Source: Candidatus Sodalis endolongispinus (GTDB lineage Bacteria; Pseudomonadota; Gammaproteobacteria; Enterobacterales; Enterobacteriaceae). From it: DNA of 64,000 bases. The position numbers were made by a program, and so were the translations under genes. Under the pieces are notes generated by a model. That model was given only the letters and a program-made list of their open reading frames with translations. It was not told the origin of the DNA and did not search any database. The DNA lies in assembly GCF_018777395.1 (NCBI RefSeq), contig NZ_JAFJYC010000001.1, forward strand, positions 868,001 through 932,000. Direction: 5' to 3'. This document shows positions 39,764-50,223 of the stretch, in pieces (the first letter of the stretch is position 1; every line of letters begins with the position of its first letter).

Positions 39764-41057
39764 AATGCTTCTCCCTTTCAGCCAGCGCCATGACCGGTGC
39801 CACGGTATGGAAAGAGCCGAATACCAGCACGCAATCCTCCGGCGCGGCGTCCGCCATTGCCTGATGCCAGGCGCTTGGCACATCCTCAAACCGTTGCGCG
39901 TCGCCGTCAAGATGCGCCGCCAGTTGCGCGGCGCTGGCGGCACGCGGCCCGTCGAGCGACGCGCAATACCAGACATCCACCTGCCCGCGCAGGCAGGCAA
40001 GCGTGCCGGGAATGTCTTTATCCGCCAGCATACCGACCACCGCCCGGACTTTGCCGGTGCGGGGCAAGGCCGCCATACGCCGGGCCAGGTAGCCGGCGGC
40101 ATGGGGATTGTGCGAGACGTCCAGAATCGTCAGCGGCGCCCGACCAAGACATTGGAAACGTCCCGGGAGCGCAGCCTCGCGCAGCCCCTGGCGCACTGCT
40201 GCTTCCGGAACCGCGAACGGCAGGCAGGCAACCGCGGCCAGCGCCGTGGCGGCGTTTTCCAGCGGAATGGCCGGCAGCGGCAGCGCGGTAAGCTCGCGTA
40301 CATTGTCCCACCAGCGCCAGTGCTGGCCGTCGTCCTGCCACCACCAATCGCTGTCGCGGGCATACAGCGCCGCGCCGCAGTCGGCGGCGTCGAGGTCGAG
40401 CGTCGCCGGCCTATCGGGCTCACCCACGACCGCCGGCCTGCCGCGACGGAAGATACCGGCTTTTTCCCGCGCGATACTGGCACGATCAGGCCCCAGCCAA
40501 TCGGTATGATCGAGGGCGATAGCGGTGATCACGGCGACATCGGCATCGACGATATTGGTGGCGTCCAACCGTCCCCCCAGCCCGACCTCAAGGATCACCA
40601 CATCCAGCGCCGCTTGCCGAAAAAGCTGCAGCACCGCCAGCGTGCCGAACTCGAAATAGCTGAGCGACGTAGCGCCACGGCCGGCTTCGATAACCGCCAT
40701 CGCTTCACTGTGGGCAGCTTCCGGCAATTCGTCGCCCTGAATGCGCACCCGCTCGGTATAGCGAAGCAAATGGGGGGAACTATAGACGCCAACACGCATG
40801 CCGCTGGCCAGTAAAATGGCCTCCAGCAGCCGACAGGTGGTGCCTTTGCCGTTGGTGCCGCCGACGGTGATAACAAAGGGGGCCGGGCCCAGCAAATTCA
40901 GGCCGGTAGCCACATGGCATACCCGCCCCAGGCCCAGATCGATGGGTTTGGCGTGCAGACGTTCAAGATAATAAAGCCACGCGACCAGTGGCGACGTGGC
41001 TTGGGGAATAGGCAGATTTTCCATACGTCCGTTCATTGGCTTATGCTTGGTTCTCAT
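39753..41057 (-). CDS. folC: Dihydrofolate synthase / folylpolyglutamate synthase
   Basis: Bifunctional ligase that joins glutamate to dihydropteroate and elongates the folate tail. It has up to 434 residues (E. coli 422). The Mur-ligase-like ATP loop TVGGTNGKGTTCRLLEA is complete. SSPHLLRYTERVRI, EVGLGGRLDATNIVDAD and ALDHTDWLGPDR are conserved, as is the C-terminal Asp/His segment ILDVSHNPHAAGYLA. The start is uncertain: 41057, 41036 or 41024 (MENLPIPQATSPLVAWL) are possible; none has a strong ribosome site. The 3' end overlaps dedD by 11 nt. Confidence 0.93.
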   Translation of the reverse strand: MRTKHKPMNGRMENLPIPQATSPLVAWLYYLERLHAKPIDLGLGRVCHVATGLNLLGPAPFVITVGGTNGKGTTCRLLEAILLASGMRVGVYSSPHLLRYTERVRIQGDELPEAAHSEAMAVIEAGRGATSLSYFEFGTLAVLQLFRQAALDVVILEVGLGGRLDATNIVDADVAVITAIALDHTDWLGPDRASIAREKAGIFRRGRPAVVGEPDRPATLDLDAADCGAALYARDSDWWWQDDGQHWRWWDNVRELTALPLPAIPLENAATALAAVACLPFAVPEAAVRQGLREAALPGRFQCLGRAPLTILDVSHNPHAAGYLARRMAALPRTGKVRAVVGMLADKDIPGTLACLRGQVDVWYCASLDGPRAASAAQLAAHLDGDAQRFEDVPSAWHQAMADAAPEDCVLVFGSFHTVAPVMALAEREKHCGE

Positions 41058-41108
41058 TAAGCCTGCCCCGATCCTGCAGATGACCGCGGGCAGGCTTGCG
41101 CCGCCCGT

Positions 41109-42029
41109 TTATGCCTCGTCCTGATGATCCTCCGCGACCGCATCAGGGCGCGGCTCGTGCGGCAATGGGTCCTGCGGCTGCGGCTGGTTGGTCAATTTGG
41201 CCAGCAGACCGGCAAGGCGCAGACGCATCTCCGGGCGACGCACGATAAGATCGATAGCGCCCTTCTCCAGCAGAAATTCACTGCGCTGAAAACCGGCCGG
41301 CAATTTTTCGCGTACCGTTTGTTCTATCACCCGCGGACCGGCGAAGCCTATCAGCGCTTTCGGCTCGGCGACGTTCAGATCGCCCAGCATCGCCAGACTG
41401 GCTGAGACGCCACCCATGGTGGGATCGGTCAGAACCGAAATGTACAGCAAGCGCCGTTCGCGCAGCCGCGCCAGCGCGGCACTGGTCTTGGCCATTTGCA
41501 TCAGCGACATCAGCGCTTCCTGCATGCGGGCGCCGCCGCTGGCGGAAAAGCACACCAGAGGACAGTCGTCCGCCAGCGCCTGCTCCACCGCGCGCACAAA
41601 ACGCGCGCCGACCACCGAGGACATCGAACCGCCGATAAAGGCGAACTCAAAAGACGCGGCCACCACCGGCATACCGTACAGCTCGCCTTTCATCACCACC
41701 AGCGCATCTTTTTCGTCGGTGGCTTTCTGGGCCGCCGCCAGGCGATCCTTGTACTTTTTCGGGTCCCTGAATTTCAGGATATCCTTCGGCTCAAGCTCAC
41801 TGCCAAGCTCGGACTCGCTCCCTTTATCCAGGAAAGCGTGCAGGCGCGCGCGCGCGGTAATCCGCATGTGGTGATCGCATTTCGGGCAGACCTCCAGATT
41901 GCGTTCCAGCTCCGCGCGATACAGCACCTGGCCACAGCTATCACATTTGGTCCACACGCCTTCGGGAATGTTCGCCCTGCGCGCCGGGGTGATAGTGCTC
42001 TTATTGAGAATTCGTTCAATCCAGCTCAT
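41109..42029 (-). CDS. accD: Acetyl-CoA carboxylase carboxyltransferase subunit beta
   Basis: Forms the carboxyltransferase with AccA and makes malonyl-CoA for fatty-acid synthesis. It has 306 residues (E. coli 304). The N-terminal zinc ribbon is complete: Cys29, Cys32, Cys48 and Cys51. The crotonase-fold catalytic segments [36 protein letters not shown] and [18 protein letters not shown] are conserved. Intact and essential. Confidence 0.98.
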   Translation of the reverse strand: MSWIERILNKSTITPARRANIPEGVWTKCDSCGQVLYRAELERNLEVCPKCDHHMRITARARLHAFLDKGSESELGSELEPKDILKFRDPKKYKDRLAAAQKATDEKDALVVMKGELYGMPVVAASFEFAFIGGSMSSVVGARFVRAVEQALADDCPLVCFSASGGARMQEALMSLMQMAKTSAALARLRERRLLYISVLTDPTMGGVSASLAMLGDLNVAEPKALIGFAGPRVIEQTVREKLPAGFQRSEFLLEKGAIDLIVRRPEMRLRLAGLLAKLTNQPQPQDPLPHEPRPDAVAEDHQDEA

Positions 42030-42227
42030 CGATAACCTTTCTGTTTGAACCTGGCATCCGCCAGTCCGCTATATCTACTTGACCTTTGACCACAGCGGGA
42101 GAGCCGCCGTCTCGCACGCTCCCCGCCGGGGATGGCGCCAAAGGTTGTCCATTAAACCATAATGGCCAGCGACTTGGCACAGAAAACTCTGCGCTTTGTT
42201 CACATTCTGCCCGCCGGCTTCGGGAAA

Positions 42228-42890
42228 TTACTGACTTTTACTCTTGGCGACCATCCGGCGCTGGCGCCACACTTCAATCACGCCCGGCAGCACCGATAGC
42301 AGGATAATCGCCACGATAAGCCACTTCAGATTTTGCTGCACCACCGGCATATTGCCAAAGAAATAGCCGGCGTAGCTAAACAACAGCACCCACAGCAGTC
42401 CACCGGCGACATTGTACAGCGCAAAGTGGCGGTAACGCATATGTCCCATGCCGGCCACGAACGGAGCGAAGGTGCGCACGATGGGGACAAAGCGCGCCAA
42501 AATGATGGTTTTACCACCGTGCCGGGCATAAAACTCATGGGTTTTGTCCAGATAGCGGCGGCGAAAGATTTTGGAGTCCGGGTTACTAAACAGCTTTTCA
42601 CCGAACAGGCGGCCAATCGTATAATTGACCGCATCGCCGGCGATGGCCGCCAGCACCATCAACAGCACCATCACGTGAATATCAAGCCCGTTACTCGGCA
42701 GCGCCGCCAGCGCGCCGGCGACAAACAGCAATGAGTCTCCCGGCAGGAAGGGCGTCACCACCAAACCGGTTTCGCAAAACAAAATCAGAAACAAAAAGGC
42801 ATACACCCAGACACCGTACTGCGCCACCAGCTCTGCCAGATGCACATCGATATGCAAAATAAAATCGATGATAAATTTAATATATTCCAT
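42228..42890 (-). CDS. dedA: DedA-family membrane protein
   Basis: Polytopic inner membrane protein of the DedA superfamily, implicated in lipid carrier recycling and membrane potential. It has 220 residues (E. coli 219). The family signatures [19 protein letters not shown] and [19 protein letters not shown] are present, with their key acidic and arginine residues. It lies between accD and truA, as in E. coli. Intact. Confidence 0.95.
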   Translation of the reverse strand: MEYIKFIIDFILHIDVHLAELVAQYGVWVYAFLFLILFCETGLVVTPFLPGDSLLFVAGALAALPSNGLDIHVMVLLMVLAAIAGDAVNYTIGRLFGEKLFSNPDSKIFRRRYLDKTHEFYARHGGKTIILARFVPIVRTFAPFVAGMGHMRYRHFALYNVAGGLLWVLLFSYAGYFFGNMPVVQQNLKWLIVAIILLSVLPGVIEVWRQRRMVAKSKSQ

Positions 42891-42930
42891 TCAGTTTTCC
42901 CGGTAACGCAAGTCGATAGAAAGTCAGCGG

Positions 42931-43788
42931 TCAATCCGCCAAAAATAACGGCCCCGGCGACGACGCGGGCAGAGCGAAACGCGACGGGTAATCCACCGCC
43001 ACCAGGTAAAGCCCATCCGCCCGGGCGCTTGCGCCGGCCTGTGTCCGGTCGCGGCACGCCAGCAGTTCGGCGATCCAGTCTTCCGACCGGTTGCCGCACC
43101 CCACTTCCAGCAGACTGCCTACAATATTACGAACCATATGATAAACAAAAGCATTGGCTTTGATATCGACCACCACATAGTGCCCCTGGCGCGTGACGTG
43201 CAGATGATGCACGTTGCGCCAGGGGCTGCGCGACTGGCACTGCAAGGCGCGAAAAGACGTGAAATCGTTTTCGCCCAATAAACACCGGCCGGCGCGCGCC
43301 ATCGACGGCGCATCGAGCGGGTGATAATAGTGGGTCAACCCGCGGCCGAGCAGTGCCGGGCGCAGGCGATGATTATAAATAATATAGCGGTAGCGCCGGG
43401 CGGTGGCGCTGAAACGCGCATGGAAATCGTCCGCTACCGGCGCCACCCAGCGCACGGCAATATCGGCCGGCAGATTGGCATTGACGCCGAGCGTCCAGGC
43501 GGCATCCGGTCGCCGCGATCGGGTGTCAAAATGAACCACCTGCCCCGTGGCATGCACGCCGGCGTCGGTACGGCCGGCGCAATAAACCGTGACAGTTTCA
43601 TCGGCCACCGTAGAGAGCGCGCGTTCGAGGCACGCCTGCACGCTCGCCACTTCCTGCTGACGCTGCCAGCCGTAATAAGCGCTGCCGTCATACTCAATAC
43701 CGAGCGCCAGCTTCATCGTGCCGTCATTGGCCGCCGCCGGCAATGCCTCGTCCGCCTCCGACAGGGGCGCCGTTTGCACCGTCACCAC
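42931..43788 (-). CDS. truA: tRNA pseudouridine(38-40) synthase TruA
   Basis: Makes pseudouridine at positions 38-40 of tRNA anticodon stems. Up to 285 residues (E. coli 270). The catalytic Asp is in [35 protein letters not shown] and [20 protein letters not shown] are typical. The open frame begins with GTG at 43788 overlapping the usg stop, which suggests coupling. The first 20 or so residues ([20 protein letters not shown]) are unmatched, so a start nearer [11 protein letters not shown] is possible. Confidence 0.95.
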   Translation of the reverse strand: MVTVQTAPLSEADEALPAAANDGTMKLALGIEYDGSAYYGWQRQQEVASVQACLERALSTVADETVTVYCAGRTDAGVHATGQVVHFDTRSRRPDAAWTLGVNANLPADIAVRWVAPVADDFHARFSATARRYRYIIYNHRLRPALLGRGLTHYYHPLDAPSMARAGRCLLGENDFTSFRALQCQSRSPWRNVHHLHVTRQGHYVVVDIKANAFVYHMVRNIVGSLLEVGCGNRSEDWIAELLACRDRTQAGASARADGLYLVAVDYPSRFALPASSPGPLFLAD

Positions 43789-44795
43789 GCGCTGGCCTCG
43801 GCCATCAGTTTCTCCGCGGTCAGCACCGCCATCAGCGCGCCACCGAAGCGGATATTATCCGCCACCGACCAAAACTGCAGCAGATCGGGCATGCCGTAAT
43901 CGTTGCGCAGACAACCGATATTCAGCGCGACGCTGCCCGAGGCGTCCTCTACCGGCGTCGGATAGTCCAGCTCTTCGCTCAGCATTAGCCCCTCGCCGGC
44001 CGCCAGCGCCACGCGCGCCTCTTGCGCAGCCATCGGCCGCAGCGTTTCCAGATGGACCAGCTGCGCATGGCCGTAGAATATCGGCGCCTGCACACTGCTG
44101 ACCGAGATTGGCAGCCCCTCATCACGCAGGATTTTGCGCACTTCGTCCACCAGACGGCGTTCGCTGCGCACCGAGCCAGCGTCGTCGGGCAGCAGCGGCA
44201 GCAGGTTGAACGCCAGCTGACGCGGGAAAAAGCCCGGCTCGGCGGGCAAGCCATTTAACAGGATGGCGCTCTGACCCGCCAAATCATCCACCGCCGCTTT
44301 GCCGTGGGCGGAGGCGGACAGCAAGTTGCTGACGTGCAGATGCCCCAGGCCCGCCAGATCGGTAAGCGGCTTTACCGCAAACAATAACTGACTGGTCAGC
44401 GCGTCCGCCACCGCCACCATATTGCGGTTGAGGTAATCGGCCAGCACGTCATCATTGACCCCCGGCACCACGAGCGGCACGTCCGGCTACAGGGAAAACA
44501 GGCCGCTGACATCGACTACCAGGCAGCCGGCGGCGGCTTCAGCCACATACAGCGCCGAGGCCGGCGCGCCGGCGACAAAGAAGGCCAGTTGTGCCTGCGA
44601 CCAATCGAATTGCGCCGCTTCGCTGACCTGCAGACTTTGTCCGTTAACCCGCACCGTTTCGCCGGCGCTGCGCTCGCTGGACAGTAAAAACAGCTCCCCA
44701 AACGGAAATTGGCGTTCCTGTATAATCTCCAGCAGCGCCGTACCGACTGCGCCTGTTGCTCCCAAAAGAGCGATATTCCAGCCGTCAGACATCAT
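43782..44795 (-). pseudogene. usg: usg, aspartate-semialdehyde dehydrogenase-like protein, single in-frame amber
   Basis: Usg is a paralogue of aspartate-semialdehyde dehydrogenase of unknown function, upstream of truA. The N-terminal Rossmann part ([20 protein letters not shown]) reads to FSL at 44490, then TAG (44487-44489) replaces the Glu of the family motif Leu-Glu-Pro. The same frame continues without further damage ([56 protein letters not shown]) to 43782. Total length is about 337 codons, the E. coli length. One GAG-to-TAG change is the only lesion. Confidence 0.9.
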
Positions 44796-44940
44796 ATTAT
44801 CTCCCGTTGATGGGATACCGCGGCGCGTTACGCCGGGGCATCAGTCAATCAAAATAGCGTAATAGGCCCCTGGCGCACCCCGCCCCACACATCATGCGGC
44901 CAAGGCATCAACCGTGGTCAGGCGCCGGCGTTGCACGGCC

Positions 44941-45959
44941 TCAGCCGGCGAACGGCCGGGCTTGAAACCCCAACTGCCGCAGCGCCTCCGCGCCGACGCT
45001 ATCGTCGGTTTCCACTCCCGGCGCTGGTAGTAATTTTTGCGCAAGCGATCGAACTCCCCCGGCAATCCGGCGGCGCGCCGTAATTGCATATCATCTCGCC
45101 GCACATCATAGACCAGATGCGCCAACAGACGCAGCGCCTCTTCATCGATAGCACCGCGCAACCGGATACGTTCCACCGCCGGCGGCGGCAAGAGTGCCAC
45201 GAGGCTCGCGCGCGCATCACTGCCGATAAAGGCGCTGTAGGCGTCGAAAACCTGCGTAGTGCCGCGCGCCTTGCCTTCCAGGGTATAACCGGCAATATGG
45301 GCGGTGCCGATATCGACGCGGGCCAGCAGCGGCAGCGCGGGCTCCGGCTCCCAGACATCCAGCACGGCGCTCAGCGGCTTACCGCCCTCCAGCGCTTTTA
45401 GCAGCGCGGCGTTATCCACCACCGCCCCGCGACAGGCATTGATGATAATGCGGTCGGCGGGCAGCGCCGCCAACATTGCCTCATCCACCAGATGCCAGGT
45501 GGCATGCCGTCCGGCGCGGGTGAGGGGGGTATGGAACGTCAGCACATCCGCCTCAGCCACCAGCGTTTACAGCGGCTGCCAGTCGCCGGGGGCACCCGCT
45601 TCCGCCAGCGGCGGATCGCATTGCAAGGTACGCACACCAAAGGCGTTGAGCCGCCGTTGCAGACGGCCGCCGACATTACCGACGCCAACAATGCCGACGG
45701 TCTTGTCGCGCAGGGCGAATCCGTCCCGCTGCGCCAGCCAGTCTTCATCCACATGATCGGTGCCGGCGGTAGCGGTACCGACAAATTTCACCCGGCTGCC
45801 GTCGAGCAGAGCGCCGTCGACGCGGGTCACCGAACGCACCATCAGCGCGTCGGCCAGCGCCAGCGCGGGAATCGCCTTGCCCGCCACAGTCTGCACATCA
45901 CCCAGACGACCGAACAGCGCCTCGGCATAAGGCATATTCTCATCCACCAGGATTTTCAC
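44941..45959 (-). pseudogene. pdxB: pdxB, erythronate-4-phosphate dehydrogenase, multiply damaged
   Basis: PdxB catalyses the second step of deoxyxylulose-5-phosphate-dependent PLP synthesis. The N-terminus ([39 protein letters not shown]) is followed directly by [20 protein letters not shown], so about 29 residues including the catalytic-domain segment with AAPGCNA are missing. A TAA (45567-45569) replaces a Glu codon after DWQPL. The central part ([43 protein letters not shown]) then reads well. After RREWKPTI near 45005 the frame shifts; the true C-terminus [15 protein letters not shown] ends at 44941, while the unshifted frame runs to 44892. Three lesions. Confidence 0.9.
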
Positions 45960-46243
45960 ATCAGGCTCCGCAGTACTGCGCCATCAAACGTTAAAGGGGG
46001 AATATTCTGCCACCGAATGCGTAGGAATCCCAACCCTATCACGTTTCATTTTGCCATTGTCGCCGCTAAGACCTGTTAGACTCGCGGCGACAGGGTCCAT
46101 TGACCCCGTCGGCAGAAAATGCCATCCCGTTGCCGGATGCTACCGCTGCCGGCAGGGACTTGCTATTATCTGCCCCCGACAGCGCGCCGTTAGCGGGGCC
46201 GCACCGAGATCTCACCGTCTGCCCTCCCGAGAGGATATGCACT

Positions 46244-47257
46244 ATGCAACCAGTTACCGGTCCCGGTACGCCGCCACGGGGTCAGACGCCACCGCCGCCC
46301 GGCCCGGATCAACCCCTGACCACCGCCCAGCGCACGACGCTTGAGCGGCTGATTACCCGTATTATGGCCCTGAGTTCCAGCAAACCGGCGGAAATCTGGG
46401 CCGCTTTGTTTCACCACCTGAACATTGCCGGTGACGGCGAGTTACGGGTGCGCCACTTTCTTCCCGCCGAACAGCTGCTGCAGGGACGATTGATGACGGC
46501 GCAGGAAACATTGGCCGGCCGACAATTGTTGCAACAGTTGACCGATTTGTTGCCACAGGGAAATAACCGGCAGGCGGTGAGCGATTATATTCGCAGCCAG
46601 TTCGGTCACACCGTTCTCAGCCAGCTGGACGCCGGCCAACTGCGCTAGATGCTACATTTACTGCAAAGCGGGCAATTGGACATTCCGGCGCCGCAGCAGG
46701 CCGCCATGACCGATCGCACCCTGTTGCCGGCGGAACACCAGGCGCTCAGCCAGCTTATCACCCGACTGGCGGCCCTTACCGGCGAGACGCCGACCGAGCT
46801 GTGGGAAAGTCTGCATCGTATGATGGGGCTGAAATCCGGCGATCCTATTCCCGCCCGCCATTTCCCGTTATTGAGCCAGTTCTTGCAAAGCCATTTGACG
46901 CTGTCGCAGCAAGGACATCCCACGCTGGCCACGCTCACGGCGGTGCTCAAGCATCCCGTCCACGGCGAGCAGCAGCAGGCGGTGGAGCAATACTGCCGGC
47001 AACATTTCGCCGCCGGCAGCCAGACGCCGCTGACCAGCGCTCAGGTCAACGCGGTGTTGCAGTACTTGTTTATTTATCGCCTGAGCCGCACCCAGAGCCA
47101 GCACCAGACGCCGGATGTCCGGCTGCTTCAGCCGGTGACCCACCAGCTTATCGCCACCGAACACGAACCGCGGCCGGTCCGCGCGGCGCGATCGACGCTG
47201 GTGATCGGGCTCTTTGTCGCTGTGGTGCTGGTGGTTATATGGCTGCTGGCCCGCTGA
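46244..47257 (+). pseudogene. flk: flk, flagellar hook-length/secretion fidelity regulator, single in-frame amber
   Basis: Flk is a membrane-anchored factor that in Salmonella prevents premature secretion of FlgM. It starts at ATG 46244 (MQPVTGPGTPPRGQ) after GAGAGGA. The N-terminal half ends ...GNNRQAVSDYIRSQFGHT, VLSQLDAGQLR, then TAG (46646-46648). The next codon, in the same frame, opens MLHLLQSGQLDIPAPQQA and continues to the C-terminal membrane anchor (LVIGLFVAVVLVVIWLLAR) at 47257. Total is about 337 codons against 331 in E. coli. Apart from the amber the gene looks complete; ATG 46649 might re-initiate the second half. Confidence 0.9.
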
Positions 47258-47481
47258 TGGCCGAAAGGGGCGGACGCGCCGCAGGAGCCTGACCTTGATG
47301 ATGCCGTGTGCGTCCCTGCGCGCGGTGCGAAGCCTCCTGCCGGCCCGTCGCGGCACAGAGAACAGAAGAGCAAGGTAATTTTACTGCGGCCGACGCCCTG
47401 CGCGCGTGGCAGTGACCCACCCGCCAGAGGCGCCAAAGCGCAGGACAGGAATGCCTTTTCAACGGGAGCATATGCCGCCCA

Positions 47482-48690
47482 TCAGGCGTCGGTGTCGCGG
47501 CTCGTAAGACGCCGTTGCCGCGCAAACAGCAGCGTCACGGCGATGCCCGCCAGCGCGCAGAGCATAGCGGCGCCAAACACCGAGGCGTAACCCAAGGTGG
47601 TTGCCAACATGCCCATCAAGGGTCCGGTCATGGCGTAGGCCACATCCTGGAATGCGCTATAGCCGCCAACCGCGGTTGCGCGCGCCTGCGCAGGCACCCG
47701 TTTCACGACTTCCACTCCCAGCGCAGGAAATATCAAGGAACAGCCGGCGCCGGTCAATCCCGCGCCCAGCAGCGCCAAACCGGGATCCCTTGCCAGCCAG
47801 AGCAATGCCAGCCCCAGCGCTTCCACCGCCAGTGAGACGAGCGTCACCCGCACGCCGCCCAGCCGATCTGGCCAATGGCTACCCCAGAAGCGCAGCGCGA
47901 CAAAGGCAATACCGAAAGCGCTGAAAGCAAAACCGGCATGATCCCAATGGCGCAAATTGAAATACAGTGAAATGAAGGTGCCGATGGCGGCAAAGCCTAC
48001 CCCTTGTAGCGCCAGCGCCATGCCCGGCAGCCGAATCAGATTGACCACCGAACGCAGCGATGGGCGGATGCCGGCATGGGGTCGAATCGATGCGACACGG
48101 GCATTGCAGGCCAACGCCAGCAGTGGCAACAGCAGCGTGGTCAATCCAAGGGTGATAAAACCGCCGGAGCGATGATAGAGCAACAAGCCCACCGGCGCAC
48201 CCACCGCCAGCGATCCATAGATGGCGGCGCCGTTCCACGACATAACCTTGCCCGCGCGCGCCTGCCCCAGCAAGCCGAACCCCCAGCTCAAAGTACCGGT
48301 CAGCAGTTGACTCTCGCCGAAACCCAGCATGACGCGCCCAAGCAACAGCAGCCCGTAGCGGGAATACACCGGCAATGGCAGCAGCGCCGAAAGCAGATAA
48401 AATACACCGGCCAACCCGCATGACGCCATCCCCTGCAGCGCGGAACGTTTAGCGCCAAACTGGTCGGCGAGTCTGCCCGCGTAACTGCGGGTCAGGACCG
48501 TGGCTAGGAATTGAATGCCAACCGCCACGCCTACCAGCGTGTTGCTGAGTCCCAGCTCGTCATGGACATAAAGAGGGATAACCGGTAACGGCAACGCCAC
48601 GGTCAAATAACAGAGAAACACCGCACTGCACAGCGAGAACAGTGTCTTATTCGCCGGAATGGTGCCCATTGTAGTCGATTCAGCGTGCAT
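47482..48690 (-). CDS. yfcJ: MFS transporter YfcJ
   Basis: Twelve-helix major facilitator family exporter, close to YhhS/YfcJ arabinose-type efflux proteins. From ATG 48690 ([18 protein letters not shown]) it has 402 residues (E. coli 392); a frame from 48732 has no support. Motif A between helices 2 and 3 ([20 protein letters not shown]), [15 protein letters not shown] and the [20 protein letters not shown] segment are conserved. It lies between flk and fabB, as in E. coli. Intact. Confidence 0.93.
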   Translation of the reverse strand: MHAESTTMGTIPANKTLFSLCSAVFLCYLTVALPLPVIPLYVHDELGLSNTLVGVAVGIQFLATVLTRSYAGRLADQFGAKRSALQGMASCGLAGVFYLLSALLPLPVYSRYGLLLLGRVMLGFGESQLLTGTLSWGFGLLGQARAGKVMSWNGAAIYGSLAVGAPVGLLLYHRSGGFITLGLTTLLLPLLALACNARVASIRPHAGIRPSLRSVVNLIRLPGMALALQGVGFAAIGTFISLYFNLRHWDHAGFAFSAFGIAFVALRFWGSHWPDRLGGVRVTLVSLAVEALGLALLWLARDPGLALLGAGLTGAGCSLIFPALGVEVVKRVPAQARATAVGGYSAFQDVAYAMTGPLMGMLATTLGYASVFGAAMLCALAGIAVTLLFARQRRLTSRDTDA

Positions 48691-48732
48691 GATGCGGGCT
48701 TGCTCCTGACAAATTAACGGCAAAGAGAGCAT

Positions 48733-48789
48733 AAAAAACCAACGCCCTTCCCTTCCTTAGCCGTCACGGTAGAAAGGGACGCGTTGGTT
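48733..48789 (-). terminator. Long stem-loop terminator after fabB
   Basis: On the minus strand AACCAACGC at the 5' base pairs with GCGTTGGTT at the 3' base, followed by TTTT and AT. A second inner pairing between CCCTTTC and GGGAAGG is likely. It starts about 65 nt after the fabB stop. Confidence 0.75.
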
Positions 48790-48856
48790 AGCGTGAACGC
48801 TTACGCCGGCGCACGGCGGGGCCCCGGCGCCACGGCAATGCCGCACCCGACACGGC

Positions 48857-50068
48857 TTAGCCGTATTTCCGCATCACGAGCGTTGCGTTCGTGCCGCCGA
48901 AACCAAAGCTGTTGCTCATCACGGTCGTCAACGCTCGCCGGGTCGGCTCGGTAATCACATTCATGCCTTCCGCCTGGGGATCAAGCTGTTCGATATTGAT
49001 GCTCTGGGCGATAAATCCGTGCTCCAGCATCAGCAGCGTAAAGATGGTTTCATGCACCCCGGCGGCACCCAGCGAGTGACCGGTCATCGCTTTGGTAGAG
49101 GAGAAAGCCGGATGCTGGCTGCCGAAAGTTTCGCGGATAGCCCACAACTCTTTCACGTCGCCGACCGGCGTAGAGGTACCGTGGACGTTCAGATAATCCA
49201 CCGGAGTATCGACATCTTTTAACGCCATTTGCATGCAACGGATGGCGCCTTCGCCGGACGGGGCGACCATGTCCGCGCCGTCGGAAGTCGCGCCATAACC
49301 GATAATTTCAGCATAAATATGGGCGCCGCGGGCCAGAGCATGCTCCAGCTCTTCCACCACCACGATGCCGCCGCCGCCGGCGATGACAAACCCGTCGCGA
49401 TTAACATCATAAGTGCGCGACGCTTTGCTCGGCGTTTCGTTATAGCGGGTGGACAGCGCGCCCATGGCATCAAATTCGCAGGCCATTTCCCAGCACAGCT
49501 CTTCACCGCCGCCGGCGAACACCACATCCTGTTTGCCAAGCTGGATCATTTCCACCGCATTGCCGATGCAGTGCGCGGAGGTCGAACAGGCAGAACTGAT
49601 GGAGTAGTTGACGCCGCGGATTTTAAACGGGGTCGCCAGACACGCCGACACACCGGAAGCCATTGCCTTAGTGACCATGTAGGGTCCCACGCCGCGCAGA
49701 CCACGGGCGCGCATACCGTCGGAGCCGGCGACCTGATTGCGCGGCGAGTCTCCGCCGGAACCGACGATAAGACCAGTACGATTGTTAGACACCATGTCGG
49801 GGGTTAGCCCGGCGTCGGCAATCGCCTGTTCCATGGACAAAAAGGCGTAGACAGAGGCATCACTCATAAAGCGCGCCATTTTGCGATCAATCAGCCCGGT
49901 GGTATCGAGTTTGACATTGCCCCAGACATGGCTGCGCATGCCGGAATCTTTCAATTCCTGGGAAAAGGTAATCCCGGAGCGGCCTTCTTGCAACGAGGCC
50001 AGGACTTCTTTTTGGTCGTTACCGATACTTGATAAGATCCCCAGGCCGGTAATCACAGCACGTTTCAT
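48857..50068 (-). CDS. fabB: 3-oxoacyl-ACP synthase I
   Basis: Elongating condensing enzyme essential for unsaturated fatty-acid synthesis. It has 403 residues (E. coli 406). Catalytic triad: Cys161 ([19 protein letters not shown]), His in [14 protein letters not shown] and His in [14 protein letters not shown]. Compared with E. coli, about three residues are lost around [16 protein letters not shown], away from the catalytic site. Its promoter region carries FadR-like and FabR-like sites. Intact. Confidence 0.97.
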   Translation of the reverse strand: MKRAVITGLGILSSIGNDQKEVLASLQEGRSGITFSQELKDSGMRSHVWGNVKLDTTGLIDRKMARFMSDASVYAFLSMEQAIADAGLTPDMVSNNRTGLIVGSGGDSPRNQVAGSDGMRARGLRGVGPYMVTKAMASGVSACLATPFKIRGVNYSISSACSTSAHCIGNAVEMIQLGKQDVVFAGGGEELCWEMACEFDAMGALSTRYNETPSKASRTYDVNRDGFVIAGGGGIVVVEELEHALARGAHIYAEIIGYGATSDGADMVAPSGEGAIRCMQMALKDVDTPVDYLNVHGTSTPVGDVKELWAIRETFGSQHPAFSSTKAMTGHSLGAAGVHETIFTLLMLEHGFIAQSINIEQLDPQAEGMNVITEPTRRALTTVMSNSFGFGGTNATLVMRKYG

Positions 50069-50112
50069 TTAATACCTCTTGTAATAATATTTGAGTTTCA
50101 GTCACGCACTTT

Positions 50113-50130
50113 AGCTTACAGATGTAAGCT
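50113..50130 (-). promoter_or_regulatory. FabR-like operator of fabB
   Basis: Palindrome AGCTTACA-GA-TGTAAGCT with perfect 8-bp arms, about 45 nt upstream of the fabB start. FabR, a TetR-type repressor, binds a palindrome of the AGCGTACA...TGTTAGCT type at the same place in E. coli fabA and fabB. Placement directly downstream of the FadR-like site supports this assignment. Confidence 0.7.
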
Positions 50131-50131
50131 G

Positions 50132-50148
50132 AACAAGTCCGATCAGAG
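50132..50148 (-). promoter_or_regulatory. FadR-like activator site of fabB
   Basis: Reading toward fabB the sequence is CTCTGATCGGACTTGTT. It fits the FadR consensus AACTGGTCNGACNTGTT at most positions and is nearly the same as the known FadR sites of E. coli fabA and fabB. It lies just upstream of the FabR-like palindrome, the arrangement expected for FadR activation at the -35 region. Confidence 0.75.
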
Positions 50149-50223
50149 GATGTTAGCAAAATTTGCACCGTAAAGCCCGCGTGGTTAGAATCGTCCCACT
50201 TCCCCTGCCTTGAGCCTGCTGCC

